Made by a program: the position numbers and the translations under genes
The notes under the pieces: model-generated
The model's database searches: none
What the model was told of the DNA's origin: nothing
The model's input: only the letters and a program-made list of their open reading frames with translations
In this document: positions 17,141 to 25,597 of the stretch, piece after piece
Layout: every line of letters begins with the position of its first letter
How positions within the stretch are numbered: position 1 is the stretch's first letter
NCBI RefSeq assembly: GCF_003605735.1
Contig: NZ_QXTJ01000040.1
Location: forward strand, 90,654-132,278
From: Pseudomonas sp. LS-2
GTDB lineage: Bacteria > Pseudomonadota > Gammaproteobacteria > Pseudomonadales > Pseudomonadaceae
Length of the DNA stretch: 41,625 bases
Reading direction: 5' to 3'

Positions 17141-17168
17141 GCAATTATCCTTGAAATTATTGCAATTA
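17140..17168. promoter_or_regulatory. Direct repeat TGCAATTA with 21-base period, possible LysR site
   Basis: TGCAATTA occurs at 17140-17147 and again at 17161-17168, exactly two helical turns apart, at the LysR start codon end of the divergent promoter. GCAAT and ATTGC (17141-17145, 17159-17163) also form a short dyad. The position fits autorepression by LysR, but this is inferred. Confidence 0.35.
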
Positions 17169-17246
17169 ACTTTGCCTGCATTGTGATTCATGCTGCAACG
17201 AGCGCGCACCCAAATCTCTTACAAACACAATACTTTGGAGCACCGC

Positions 17247-18743
17247 ATGAATTTGATTAACCGTCGAGCCTTGCTCAAGGCCGGTGCAGTGGTAGCTGTC
17301 TCAGCTGGGACAGATTTGAGCTTCGCGGCTCAATCGGCTCCTACCGCCAGCGCGACCCAAGAACCTGTAGGGGTGCCCTCTTCCGCACAGGGCGAAAACA
17401 CAACCAAAATCCTGGCGAGATATTTGGTCAATGCACGTTACGACGATCTGCCTCCTAACGTACGTAAAGAAGGCGTGCGAACACTACTCAACTGGGTGGG
17501 TGTCGCCGTTGGCGGCTCACGACATGAAACCGTCGAACGTGCCATTCGCGCGCTCAAACCATTCTCCGGCCCAGAGCAAGCAAGCCTGTTAGGCCGTACC
17601 GAACGCTTCGATATCATGAACGCGGCATTCCTAAATGGCGTGGCCAGTCATATCTTCGACTACGACGACACACACCTGAAAACAATTATCCATCCTGCTG
17701 GGCCGGTGGCTTCAGCCATTCTGGCGCTGTCCGAATATCACCCAATCAACGGGAAGGAGTTTCTCAATGCACTGGTGCTTGGGGTTGAGACCGAATGTCG
17801 AATTGGCAACTCGGTCTACCCGGAACATTACGACGTTGGCTGGCATATCACCGGTACCACCGGTGTGTTCGGGGCAGCAGCAGCTGCCGGCAAGATTCTG
17901 GGGCTCACCGAGCAACAGATGATCTGGGCTTTGGGATTGGCTGCGTCACAACCTGTAGGGCTTCGTGAGTCGTTCGGCTCCATGAACAAAAGCTTCAACC
18001 CGGGCCGGGCCGCCAGCAACGGTTTGTTTGCAGCGATGCTCGCCGCGCAGGACTTCACCAGCTCAGACATCATGATTGAGGCTAAACGGGGCTGGGCACA
18101 CACGATCAGTACCAAACAGAATTTCGCTGAAATCACCGACGGCTTAGGTACGCGGTACGAAGCGGCCTTGAATACCTACAAGCCCTTCGCCTGTGGGATC
18201 GTCATTCATCCCGCCATCGACGCCGCTATTCAGTTGCGTAACGAACACCATCTGACTCCTGATCAAATCGCAGAAGTACGTCTCAAAGTCCACCCGTTAG
18301 TGTTGGAACTGACTGGCAAGAAAACCCCGCAGATCGGACTTGAGGGCAAGTTCAGTGTTTACCATTCTGTAGCTGTGGCATTGGTGCAAGGTGCAGCAGG
18401 TGAACGCCAGTACAGCGACCAGGCAGTGAAGGATCCCGTAGTGGTGGCGTTACGAGACAAGGTCACGACTGTCATCGACCCAAGCATCAAGCCTGAGCAG
18501 GTGGACATGACGCTGATCCTGAAGGATGGCCGACAATTGCATAAATATATCAAGCATGCGATCGGCAGCCTTGAGGTACCAATGAGCGATCAGCAGTTAG
18601 AGGCAAAATTCAGTGACCTCGCCAAGGGTGTCTTGTCAGACGCCCAAGCACATCGCTTGATGGACTTGTGCTGGAAGGTGGAAGACCTGAATTTCGTTGC
18701 TGATATCGCCCAAACTGCCCGCGTATCGAAGGGGGCGATCTGA
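17247..18743 (+). CDS. MmgE/PrpD family protein with Tat signal peptide
   Basis: The protein begins MNLINRRALLKAGAVVAVSAG, a twin-arginine signal (NRRALLK) with a short hydrophobic core and an AQSA-type cleavage region near residues 29-32. A MmgE/PrpD domain follows: ILARYLVNARYDDLPPNV, then DYDDTHLKTIIHPAGPVASA and a C-terminal IKPEQV region. ATG 17247 is chosen because GGAG lies 6 bases before it and the signal starts there; a longer frame to 17190 lacks both. Known MmgE/PrpD enzymes are cytoplasmic, so export of a folded member is unusual. Its TGA overlaps the next ATG (TGATG), so the pair is translationally coupled. Confidence 0.88.
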   Translation: MNLINRRALLKAGAVVAVSAGTDLSFAAQSAPTASATQEPVGVPSSAQGENTTKILARYLVNARYDDLPPNVRKEGVRTLLNWVGVAVGGSRHETVERAIRALKPFSGPEQASLLGRTERFDIMNAAFLNGVASHIFDYDDTHLKTIIHPAGPVASAILALSEYHPINGKEFLNALVLGVETECRIGNSVYPEHYDVGWHITGTTGVFGAAAAAGKILGLTEQQMIWALGLAASQPVGLRESFGSMNKSFNPGRAASNGLFAAMLAAQDFTSSDIMIEAKRGWAHTISTKQNFAEITDGLGTRYEAALNTYKPFACGIVIHPAIDAAIQLRNEHHLTPDQIAEVRLKVHPLVLELTGKKTPQIGLEGKFSVYHSVAVALVQGAAGERQYSDQAVKDPVVVALRDKVTTVIDPSIKPEQVDMTLILKDGRQLHKYIKHAIGSLEVPMSDQQLEAKFSDLAKGVLSDAQAHRLMDLCWKVEDLNFVADIAQTARVSKGAI

Positions 18744-20200
18744 TGAAAAAACTCTCAAGTTTGACTCGGCGTCAGGTTTTGAAAGGCAGTGCGGTGGTAC
18801 TGGCCACGAGCACACTTCCCTTTTGCAAGCTCTATGCGGCGGAGAGCAGCAATGGCATAACCGCCCAGCTGGCGAGGTACATCGTGAGTGCTCGTGGCAA
18901 TGCCTTACCATCAAACGTTGCGCTGGCCTGTAAGCAACATATTCTCGATACCCTCGGAGCAATGCTCTCCGGATCGCGCATGCGTCCAGGTGAAATGGCG
19001 ACGAAGTATGTTCAGCAACAAGGGGGGACTGAACAGGCTTCCGTAGTGGGGTCTACCTTCAGGACGAACGCTGTAAACGCTGCCCTAGCCAATGCGATGT
19101 GTGCTCACTCAGATGAGACCGACGACTTCGAACCAGTGACCAAAGCACACCCTGGCAGCTCGGTTGTGCCTGCTGCCTTAGCGATGGCTGAACTCCATCA
19201 CAGCAGCGGCGAAGAGTTTATGAGGGCTGTTGCCTTGGGTTATGACACGAGTTGCAGGTTGTTAATGGCGCTAGGGCCCGACCTGGTGCGAGGCTCACAT
19301 CGGAGCGCAGAAGGCACTGCAGCAACCTTTGGCGCAGTAGGGGCGGCTGCGTCACTTGCCAAGCTTGACGAGCAGAACACTCGCTTCGCTCTGTCCTACG
19401 CCGCTCAGCAAGAATCCGGATTATGGAGCTGGGTTAAAGACCATGACCACATCGAGAAAGCCTTCGACTTTGCTGGCATGGGCGCCCGCAACGGAGTGCA
19501 GGCCGTTTCGATGGTTGAGTCAGGAATGACTGGCGTTGATGATGTACTGGACGGCACTCACAACCTTTTGATCGCCCTCTCAAGTCAACCGCGCCCGAGC
19601 GAGATGATTGATCGCCTCGGCGAACGGTTCTTCGTGACAGAAACCGCCATAAAGACGTACTCGGTTGGCTACCCTATCCAATCCCCATTGGACGCTATTC
19701 TCAGCCTACGCAAGAAACACAACCTGGTTCCTGAGCAAGTGAAAGGGATCGAAGTCAGGGTACCAAGCGATGCTGTTGGGATAGTCGGAGACAGCGCTAT
19801 GCCAGACGTGAATTGCGCACACATGGTCGCGATCGCGCTGGTCAAAGGAAAGGTCTCATTCGTCGACAGTCACGACACCTCGCTTATGAAAGATCCAGCG
19901 CTGATGGCTCAGCGCGCGAAGATCAAAGTCATCGCAGATCCTGCGTTGGATGATCCAAAAGCCCCCCGAGGAGCAAAGGTGATCGTTACTCTCGCAGATG
20001 GCAAAACAGTCGAGCACCACACTCGCTTTCCATCAGGCACGAAAGAAAATCCACTTAGCACTGAAGCCGTGAACGCTAAGGTGCGAGATCTCATCGTGCC
20101 CGTCATTGGCAAGGAGCGCAGCGAACAGCTGATCAACCAGATCAATAATCTGGAGCAAATGAAGGATATGGCCGAGCTACGTTCGCTGTTAATAGCTTAG
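18743..20200 (+). CDS. Second MmgE/PrpD family protein with Tat signal peptide
   Basis: This 485-residue protein starts MKKLSSLTRRQVLKGSAVV, a textbook twin-arginine motif (TRRQVLK), followed by a hydrophobic stretch ending near KLYAAE (about residue 31). The MmgE/PrpD core then shows QLARYIVSARGNALPSNV, HSDETDD, AHPGSSVVPAALAMAE and a C-terminal TKENPLSTEAV motif. It shares its first base with the last base of the upstream gene. The two proteins are clearly diverged but share the same architecture, so they may be two enzymes on one periplasmic pathway or subunits of one complex. Substrate not deducible. Confidence 0.88.
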   Translation: MKKLSSLTRRQVLKGSAVVLATSTLPFCKLYAAESSNGITAQLARYIVSARGNALPSNVALACKQHILDTLGAMLSGSRMRPGEMATKYVQQQGGTEQASVVGSTFRTNAVNAALANAMCAHSDETDDFEPVTKAHPGSSVVPAALAMAELHHSSGEEFMRAVALGYDTSCRLLMALGPDLVRGSHRSAEGTAATFGAVGAAASLAKLDEQNTRFALSYAAQQESGLWSWVKDHDHIEKAFDFAGMGARNGVQAVSMVESGMTGVDDVLDGTHNLLIALSSQPRPSEMIDRLGERFFVTETAIKTYSVGYPIQSPLDAILSLRKKHNLVPEQVKGIEVRVPSDAVGIVGDSAMPDVNCAHMVAIALVKGKVSFVDSHDTSLMKDPALMAQRAKIKVIADPALDDPKAPRGAKVIVTLADGKTVEHHTRFPSGTKENPLSTEAVNAKVRDLIVPVIGKERSEQLINQINNLEQMKDMAELRSLLIA

Positions 20201-20236
20201 CGTCAGCGGCGTCTTACTTGGCAGGGAGCGCAGAAA

Positions 20237-21268
20237 TCAGTGCTCCCGTACCGCCCAAGCCATTCCGTCAGGGCGACCACCGACATCCAAGTGGCCACTC
20301 ACCTCAAGGCTGTTCAGGTCGACCACCACAATAGTGTTGTCTGGCGTGCAAGCGATGAATGCTCTATTGCCTACAGGATCCATCAACAGAGATGCACCAC
20401 GGCCCACCGTTAAGCGTTTCACTTCCCGGCGAGTTTGACGATCGAGGACAACCAACTCGCCGGTACTGACGCTGGCAACCAGAACGTGTTTCCCATCTGG
20501 CGTGATACCCACACGGTGCGCGCACTTGAGGTGGAGATCTTTTCGGGTCGCTGTCGAGCTGCTCAGATCGACGACGGAGAGCGTGCCGGTTGGGGTAGCT
20601 GTCCACAACTCCCGACCATCAGCCGACACATCAAACCCTTCGGCACCTTGCCCCACGGTCACCAGCGCCTGGCGCCAGTCCAAGTGCGGCTTTGCCCCGG
20701 CGGGGAGCACCCCTGTTGGCGGTACGGTGGGCTGCACCATCACCTCTCGCATCAGGCTGACGGTTCCGGAATCGACATTGGTGGTGTAAATCGATTTGGC
20801 GTCAGGCGCGACGTGAATCATGTGAGTGGTGTTTTGTCCCGTGCCCATCATCCAGTCCACTTTGCCCAACGAGGGATCGAAACGTGCAATGGCCTGTGCA
20901 CCCTGTGCGGTGAACCATAGCTTGTTCTGTACGTAAGCCAGACCATGAGGCCCAAGCAAGGGACGTGTATCGATAGGGGGCAGCGCTTTGAAACGGTCGA
21001 GGTCAAGCACATCAATTTCGTGAAATGCTCCGTACCCGGTGTTCGAGACGTAGGCGCGGGTGCCGTCGCTGGATGCCACCACCTCATGAGGATCCGGGCC
21101 GACAGGTAGTCGGGCGACGACCTTCAGCGTATCCGGATCAATCACAGACAGCGTGTGTTCGACCTTGGAAATGGCCAATAGCGCACGAGGCATCGGGGCA
21201 GGTGCAGCCATCAACCACGACGGCATTGCGACCAGCAGACAAACAGCAATGAATGGCTTGCAACGCAT
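20237..21268 (-). CDS. Exported YVTN-type beta-propeller protein
   Basis: This 343-residue protein starts with a Sec signal (MRCKPFIAVCLLVAMPSWLMAAPA). Repeated blades of the YVTN/YncE kind follow: LSVIDPDTLKVVARLPVGPDPHEVV with RAYVSNTG, SLMREV with a DSGTVS turn, LVVLDRQTRREVKRLTVG and VVVDLNSLEVSGHLDVGGRPDG. It is periplasmic or secreted. Such proteins often bind partner proteins or redox cofactors, but no catalytic residues are visible. It lies 52 bases after the DJ-1/PfpI gene on the same strand, so it may be the last gene of the xenA operon, and it is convergent with the MmgE/PrpD pair. Confidence 0.85.
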   Translation of the reverse strand: MRCKPFIAVCLLVAMPSWLMAAPAPMPRALLAISKVEHTLSVIDPDTLKVVARLPVGPDPHEVVASSDGTRAYVSNTGYGAFHEIDVLDLDRFKALPPIDTRPLLGPHGLAYVQNKLWFTAQGAQAIARFDPSLGKVDWMMGTGQNTTHMIHVAPDAKSIYTTNVDSGTVSLMREVMVQPTVPPTGVLPAGAKPHLDWRQALVTVGQGAEGFDVSADGRELWTATPTGTLSVVDLSSSTATRKDLHLKCAHRVGITPDGKHVLVASVSTGELVVLDRQTRREVKRLTVGRGASLLMDPVGNRAFIACTPDNTIVVVDLNSLEVSGHLDVGGRPDGMAWAVREH

Positions 21269-21320
21269 GGATTTTCTCGCAGGCGATGGGCCTCCTCCCG
21301 AGAAGGCCCAGAGTGGAGAG

Positions 21321-22013
21321 TCAGACAGATTCAGCTATGGCCTGTATCGTCAGTTGGGCGACCAACTCACTGGACATAGGATTTTGCCCGGTTACCAGTC
21401 GTCCATCTTTCACAGCGTAAGGCTCGAACTTTGGAGCACCCTCATAAAGCCCGCCCAGCTCACGAATGCGGCTTTCCAGCAAGAAAGGCATCGCCTCAGT
21501 AAGGCCGGCAGCATCTTCTTCCTCGTTGCTGAATGCACTGATACGGGGCCCGTCAAGGATTGACTTTCCTGCTTCGTCCGATGCGCCAAGCAAGCCCGCC
21601 GGGCCATGACAGACCGCCGCAACAACCTTCCCCTCCCTCCAAAAAGCCTCGATAAGGTGGGCCAAGGCAAAGTCTTCTGGTAGATCAAACATGGTGCCGT
21701 GACCACCCGGCAGGAAAATCGCTGCGTAAGGTGCACTGACAATCTCAGCCAGCAGCAAGCTATTTTCGAGCAGGGACATGGCACGTTCATCGGACGCGAA
21801 TCGCACGACGCTTGGAGTGGTCTCCTCACGTGAATGCGGGTCGACAGGCACGAGACCGCCTTTGGGCGACGCCAGAACGACTTCAAACCCTGCATCAATA
21901 AAGTGGTAGTACGGGGTACTTAACTCTTCGAACCAGACTCCCGTGGGTCGATTGGATTCGCCCATCGTCGCCTGCGAGGTCAGTACCATCAGGATGCGTT
22001 TGTCGTGACTCAT
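21321..22013 (-). CDS. DJ-1/PfpI family protein (Hsp31/glyoxalase III-like)
   Basis: A protein of 230 residues from ATG 22013 in the DJ-1/PfpI superfamily. It has the nucleophile elbow AVCHGPAG with C135 and H136, a Glu in GVWFEEL (E29/E30) that can pair with the cysteine, and FLPGGHGTMFDL. This pattern fits the Hsp31-like class, which includes glyoxalase III and cysteine hydrolases. A longer frame to 22094 overlaps xenA and has no ribosome site. GGGAG lies 11 bases before 22013. It is 17 bases downstream of xenA and probably handles reactive aldehydes made or met by the operon; that role is inference. Confidence 0.86.
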   Translation of the reverse strand: MSHDKRILMVLTSQATMGESNRPTGVWFEELSTPYYHFIDAGFEVVLASPKGGLVPVDPHSREETTPSVVRFASDERAMSLLENSLLLAEIVSAPYAAIFLPGGHGTMFDLPEDFALAHLIEAFWREGKVVAAVCHGPAGLLGASDEAGKSILDGPRISAFSNEEEDAAGLTEAMPFLLESRIRELGGLYEGAPKFEPYAVKDGRLVTGQNPMSSELVAQLTIQAIAESV

Positions 22014-22030
22014 GATGTTCGATACTCCCT

Positions 22031-23131
22031 TCACTGCGGCCCTGCCGGCTCGTAACGCTGAAGCCAATGCGCATAAGGCGCAGGCAGCACCCACGCAGGC
22101 TGGTCAGCGCCCAACTCTTTCGCTGCAAAGTAAGGCCAATGAGGATTGGCCAGGTGCGCGCGGCCCACCATCACCAGATCGACTTGCTCTGCTTGGAGCA
22201 CCTCTTCGCACAGCTTGGGAACATCGACACCCCAGGCCGTCGCAACCGGCAAGCCTGTTTCGCTACGCACCCGCTTGGCTATAGGTGCCAGGAAAGCGGG
22301 GCCCCAAGGAATGCTCGCATCTGGGGTGGTGAAGTTCATGCTGACGTTTAGCATGTCCAAGCCCGCGCCGCGCATGGTCTTGATTAGCTCAATTGACGCC
22401 ACTAGCGTCTCTTCGTCCTTGCCGTCAAATTCAATCACCCCGAAACGTGCCGTCAACGGCAGGTGCTCTGGCCAAACGGCTCGAACAGCTTCGAGCGTTT
22501 CAATCACGAAGCGTCCCCGGTTATTGCCGCCGTACTCGTCCGCCCGCTGGTTGGCGTAGGGAGAGAAAAAGCTTTGGGCGAGATATCCGTGAGCGAAGTG
22601 CAGCTCCAGCCACTCGAAGCCGGCGTCCAGTGCACGTCGCGCTGCCGAGACGAAATCGTCACGCACACGGCGGATGTCCTCCACGGTCATTTCCTTTGGC
22701 ATCTGTGGCAGGTTGGCGCCAAAAGCGGTGGCCGACGGAGAGAGGGTGTCCCAATGACGCGGATCATTGCCCGCAATGTGATCGTCACCTTCCCACGGGC
22801 GGTTGGCACTGGCCTTGCGACCGGCGTGGCCGATCTGGATACCCGGCACGGCCCCGCCAGCTTTGATGGCGGCGGCAATGGAGGCCATGCCGCCCACCTG
22901 TTCGTTGTTCCATAGGCCAGTACAGCCGGGAGTAATGCGCCCCTCGGGCGAGACAGCCGTCGCCTCAACAATCACCAGCCCGGCACCACCCCGTGCGAGA
23001 CCGGTGTAATGCGCCAGATGCCAGTCGTTGGTAAGTCCGTCATGAGCGCTGTACTGACACATCGGGGGCACGGCAATTCGGTTACGTAAAGTCACAGACT
23101 TCAGGGAGAACGGCGTGAATAGTTTGCTCAT
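22031..23131 (-). CDS. xenA: Xenobiotic reductase A, OYE-family NAD(P)H:flavin oxidoreductase
   Basis: A protein of 366 residues from ATG 23131, which has GAGGAAG 7 bases upstream; a TTG at 23146 in frame is inside that site. It is close to P. putida XenA throughout: RNRIAVPPMCQYS places C25 where XenA has its redox-tuning Cys25, and IQIGHAGRKASANRPWEGDDHI, ELHFAHGYLAQSFFS and the ending LPAPYAHWLQRY match the thermophilic-like OYE class. It would reduce activated C=C bonds (enones, coumarin-like compounds) or nitro compounds with FMN. It follows the MDR gene, whose stop lies in the ribosome site. Confidence 0.95.
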   Translation of the reverse strand: MSKLFTPFSLKSVTLRNRIAVPPMCQYSAHDGLTNDWHLAHYTGLARGGAGLVIVEATAVSPEGRITPGCTGLWNNEQVGGMASIAAAIKAGGAVPGIQIGHAGRKASANRPWEGDDHIAGNDPRHWDTLSPSATAFGANLPQMPKEMTVEDIRRVRDDFVSAARRALDAGFEWLELHFAHGYLAQSFFSPYANQRADEYGGNNRGRFVIETLEAVRAVWPEHLPLTARFGVIEFDGKDEETLVASIELIKTMRGAGLDMLNVSMNFTTPDASIPWGPAFLAPIAKRVRSETGLPVATAWGVDVPKLCEEVLQAEQVDLVMVGRAHLANPHWPYFAAKELGADQPAWVLPAPYAHWLQRYEPAGPQ

Positions 23132-23142
23132 CGAATACTTCC

Positions 23143-24120
23143 TCAAACCGGGTCAAGGCGCACAATGGCCTTGCCGGTGTACGTTCTGTTTTGCAACCCA
23201 GCGAGATGGGTTGCGAGATGTTCAAAAGGTGCTTCGTTGATCGCATCAGCGGCCCACTGCCCAGCACCGAGCTCATCGAGCAGCGACTCACCCGCACTGA
23301 CCAACTCGCGCCAAGTTCGGTCATCACCAAACCTGTGAGCAGCACCAAGGGCCACTTCGTGCAATGACAGGGTGCGTGTAAAAGGCGGTACGGCGGGCGC
23401 ACTCAGGCGATCCTGAACGCAGACCAAATGGCCGTTCGCTCGTAGGCTCGGTGCGAGCCATTCAGCGTGTTGCGCATTGACGGTATCGATGACGGCGTCG
23501 AAGCAGGCCTCACCCTCCGAAGCGCCTTGAAGAGGGCCGCTCAACCACTGACCAGCCCCAAGCGCACGTAGTCGTTGAACATGGCGAGGATGGCTCATGA
23601 CGGTAATCTGCAGATTCCGGCGCGAAGCCAGCTGGATCAGATGATGGGCTACTGAACCACCCGCGCCACTAATGAGTAGGTTTTTGCAACTTCGTGGCAG
23701 CTTCTCCAGAGCGAGCCAAGCGGTGAGTGCCGGGCACGGTAGGCTGGCTGCTCTGGCCCAATCCACCGATGCTGGCATGCACAGCAGCACGCGAGTTTGA
23801 ACCACGGTGTACTCGGCAAAGCTGCCGTCACGTTGCAAGCTCTGGTGATACGCAACTCGCTGACCGACCCATGCTGTCGCCACGCCCTCACCCACCGCGA
23901 CTACGATTCCGGCGCCATCTACACCGGGCACATGACCTGGACGCCAGTCCACGAGATCGCCGCCCAGCACCTTCCAGTCCACCGGGTTGAGCCCGATGGC
24001 CACGTTGCGCACCAGCACTTCGCCTGCCGCCGGAACAGGCATCGGTTTATCGACCAGCTTCAGTTCAGCTGGATTGGCGCTGCCCTGCCAGACCCAGGCG
24101 CGATGAGACGTGCGGGTCAT
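23143..24120 (-). CDS. Zinc-independent MDR-family oxidoreductase (quinone reductase type)
   Basis: This 325-residue protein is of the medium-chain dehydrogenase/reductase superfamily. The N-terminal GroES-like fold has EVLVRNVAIGLNPVDWKVL and PGVDGAGIVVAVGEGV; the Rossmann part has LLISGAGGSVAHHLIQLA. The zinc ligands of classical alcohol dehydrogenases are not present, so it is of the quinone oxidoreductase/enoyl reductase kind and NADPH-dependent by family. Its ATG overlaps the stop of the VOC gene (ATGA) and its stop lies 12 bases before the xenA start. It forms a reductive operon with xenA, probably for unsaturated carbonyl compounds. Confidence 0.9.
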   Translation of the reverse strand: MTRTSHRAWVWQGSANPAELKLVDKPMPVPAAGEVLVRNVAIGLNPVDWKVLGGDLVDWRPGHVPGVDGAGIVVAVGEGVATAWVGQRVAYHQSLQRDGSFAEYTVVQTRVLLCMPASVDWARAASLPCPALTAWLALEKLPRSCKNLLISGAGGSVAHHLIQLASRRNLQITVMSHPRHVQRLRALGAGQWLSGPLQGASEGEACFDAVIDTVNAQHAEWLAPSLRANGHLVCVQDRLSAPAVPPFTRTLSLHEVALGAAHRFGDDRTWRELVSAGESLLDELGAGQWAADAINEAPFEHLATHLAGLQNRTYTGKAIVRLDPV

Positions 24121-24616
24121 GACTGGTAGGCTCCAGCTGAGTAAGTCAGCTCATAGCTGTGGCTGTAGATCTCCAGGATGTTGCCGAAGGGATCTTCCAT
24201 AGAAACCATGCGATAGGGTTTCTCACCGGGGAAGTACTCCCGCACTGGCATGCGTTGCTTGCCGCCGGCAGCGACGATTTTTGCCGCGAGGCCTTCGACG
24301 TCCGGGTCTTGGACACAGAAATGAAAGACGCCCGTTTTCCAGTACTCAAAATTGTTGTCCGGACGTTGCGCGTTAGGGACTGGAAGATTTCCACGCCGAC
24401 CCGGTCACCGGTGGACAGGTGAGCGATGCGAAACTCACCCCAGCCCGCGCCAAATACGTCGGTGCACATCACGCCGATGGCGCTGTCATCTTCGGTGATC
24501 GTGGTTGCGGGCATGATCAGGTACCAGCCCATCACTTCGGTGTAAAACTTCACTGCACCATCCAAATCAGTGACGGATAGGCCAATGTGCGAAAAGCTGC
24601 GCGGATATACAGGCAT
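24117..24616 (-). pseudogene. VOC/glyoxalase-family protein with a frameshift
   Basis: From ATG 24616 (AGGAG 7 bases before) the frame gives a VOC fold start: FSHIGLSVTDLDGAVKFYTEV, ATTITEDDSAIGV, and RVGVEIFQ. After that the frame turns to nonsense. Family-like sequence resumes in another frame as PNAQRPDNNFEYW, VFHFCVQDPDVEG, REYFPGEKPYRMVSMEDPF and ends ELTYSAGAYQS at 24117. The total length of 500 bases equals 3n+2, so one base is missing near 24379 (CAG TC CCT where CAG TTC CCT is expected). The stop overlaps the MDR gene start (ATGA). Either a recent mutation or a sequencing error. Confidence 0.85.
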
Positions 24617-24682
24617 GGGGGTTCTCCTAAAGATTTGAGTCAACCTTAGCGATCGAGCGCTATAATAAGAACCACCGTATAA

Positions 24683-24697
24683 TTATGGCTTCCATAA
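24683..24697. promoter_or_regulatory. LysR-type T-N11-A operator
   Basis: TTATGG-CTT-CCATAA is a perfect dyad containing T-N11-A (TATGGCTTCCATA). It lies in the 87-base divergent promoter between the VOC/xenA operon and the LysR gene, 6 bases before the LysR ATG. A TATAAT box (24678-24683) abuts it and another lies at 24661-24666. Confidence 0.6.
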
Positions 24698-24703
24698 CAT
24701 TTC

Positions 24704-25585
24704 ATGATGATAAATCCTCAATGGCTAAGATCGTTTCTTGCCGTGGCCGAGCTTGGCAACTTCACCCGCACGGCTGAGCGCTTGGGACTAACTCAGGCCG
24801 CCGTTAGCCAGCATGTGAAATACTTGGAAGATGAATTCGGCCCATTGCTGATACGCCGTCCACGACAGGTCGAACTGACCCCAGCAGGCGTCGCACTGCT
24901 GGATTACGGCAGCGATATGGAGCGTGCCTCCAGAGCGCTGCAGGCGCGCCTTTCAGGCGCTGACGAAAAGCACGGGGACATCAGTCTGGTTACGCCTGGC
25001 AGTATCGGCTTGACGCTTTACCCCCTCTTGCTGGATTACCAACAACGAAATCCCGGCCTGACGATTCGCCACCGCTTCGCCCCCGACAGCGAGGTGCTAG
25101 AGGCAGTGTTGAACAACCGCTATGAAATGGGACTGATCACCTTCAAGCCCGAAGATCCACGTCTGAGCGCACAGCGCTTCATGGACGAACCACTGGAGCT
25201 GATTCTGCCCGCCGGGGTCGAGTACGAGGGATGGGAGACGCTAATGGCGCTGGGGTTCATCGATCATCCAGACGGCATTGGTATGGCCACACGCTTGCTG
25301 AGTCGGCGCTATCCAGGTCGTCCAGGCATTCGTGAATTTCCCGGGCGCGGATTCAGTAATCAAGTAGGGTTGATTCTGCAGCCCGTGGCACGCGGATTAG
25401 GATTCACCGTCCTGCCACGCTTCGCTCGGCAGGCCTTTGCCGACCAGGGCGCAATTCAAGTAATCGAATGTGGCAGTCCGGTGATCGATACGCTGTGGCT
25501 CATCCACAGAGCCGAATGGCCACTGGCATTACGTGCTCAAACTGCAGTCGAGCATGTCCGCCAGCGCCTATCAGTTGAGATCTGA
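24704..25585 (+). CDS. LysR-type regulator of the xenA operon
   Basis: This 293-residue LysR protein has the HTH QWLRSFLAVAELGNFTRTAE, LTQAAVSQHVKYLE and PLLIRRPRQVELT, followed by an effector domain (ISLVTPGSIGLTLYPLLLDY). It is divergent from the VOC-MDR-xenA-DJ-1 operon and separated by only 87 bases that hold a clear LysR box, so it very likely controls that operon. ATG 24704 is immediately followed by a second ATG at 24707; neither has a strong ribosome site. It converges on the SRPBCC gene with 12 bases between stops and no terminator visible. Confidence 0.92.
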   Translation: MMINPQWLRSFLAVAELGNFTRTAERLGLTQAAVSQHVKYLEDEFGPLLIRRPRQVELTPAGVALLDYGSDMERASRALQARLSGADEKHGDISLVTPGSIGLTLYPLLLDYQQRNPGLTIRHRFAPDSEVLEAVLNNRYEMGLITFKPEDPRLSAQRFMDEPLELILPAGVEYEGWETLMALGFIDHPDGIGMATRLLSRRYPGRPGIREFPGRGFSNQVGLILQPVARGLGFTVLPRFARQAFADQGAIQVIECGSPVIDTLWLIHRAEWPLALRAQTAVEHVRQRLSVEI

Positions 25586-25597
25586 TCGCAGGAAGTT

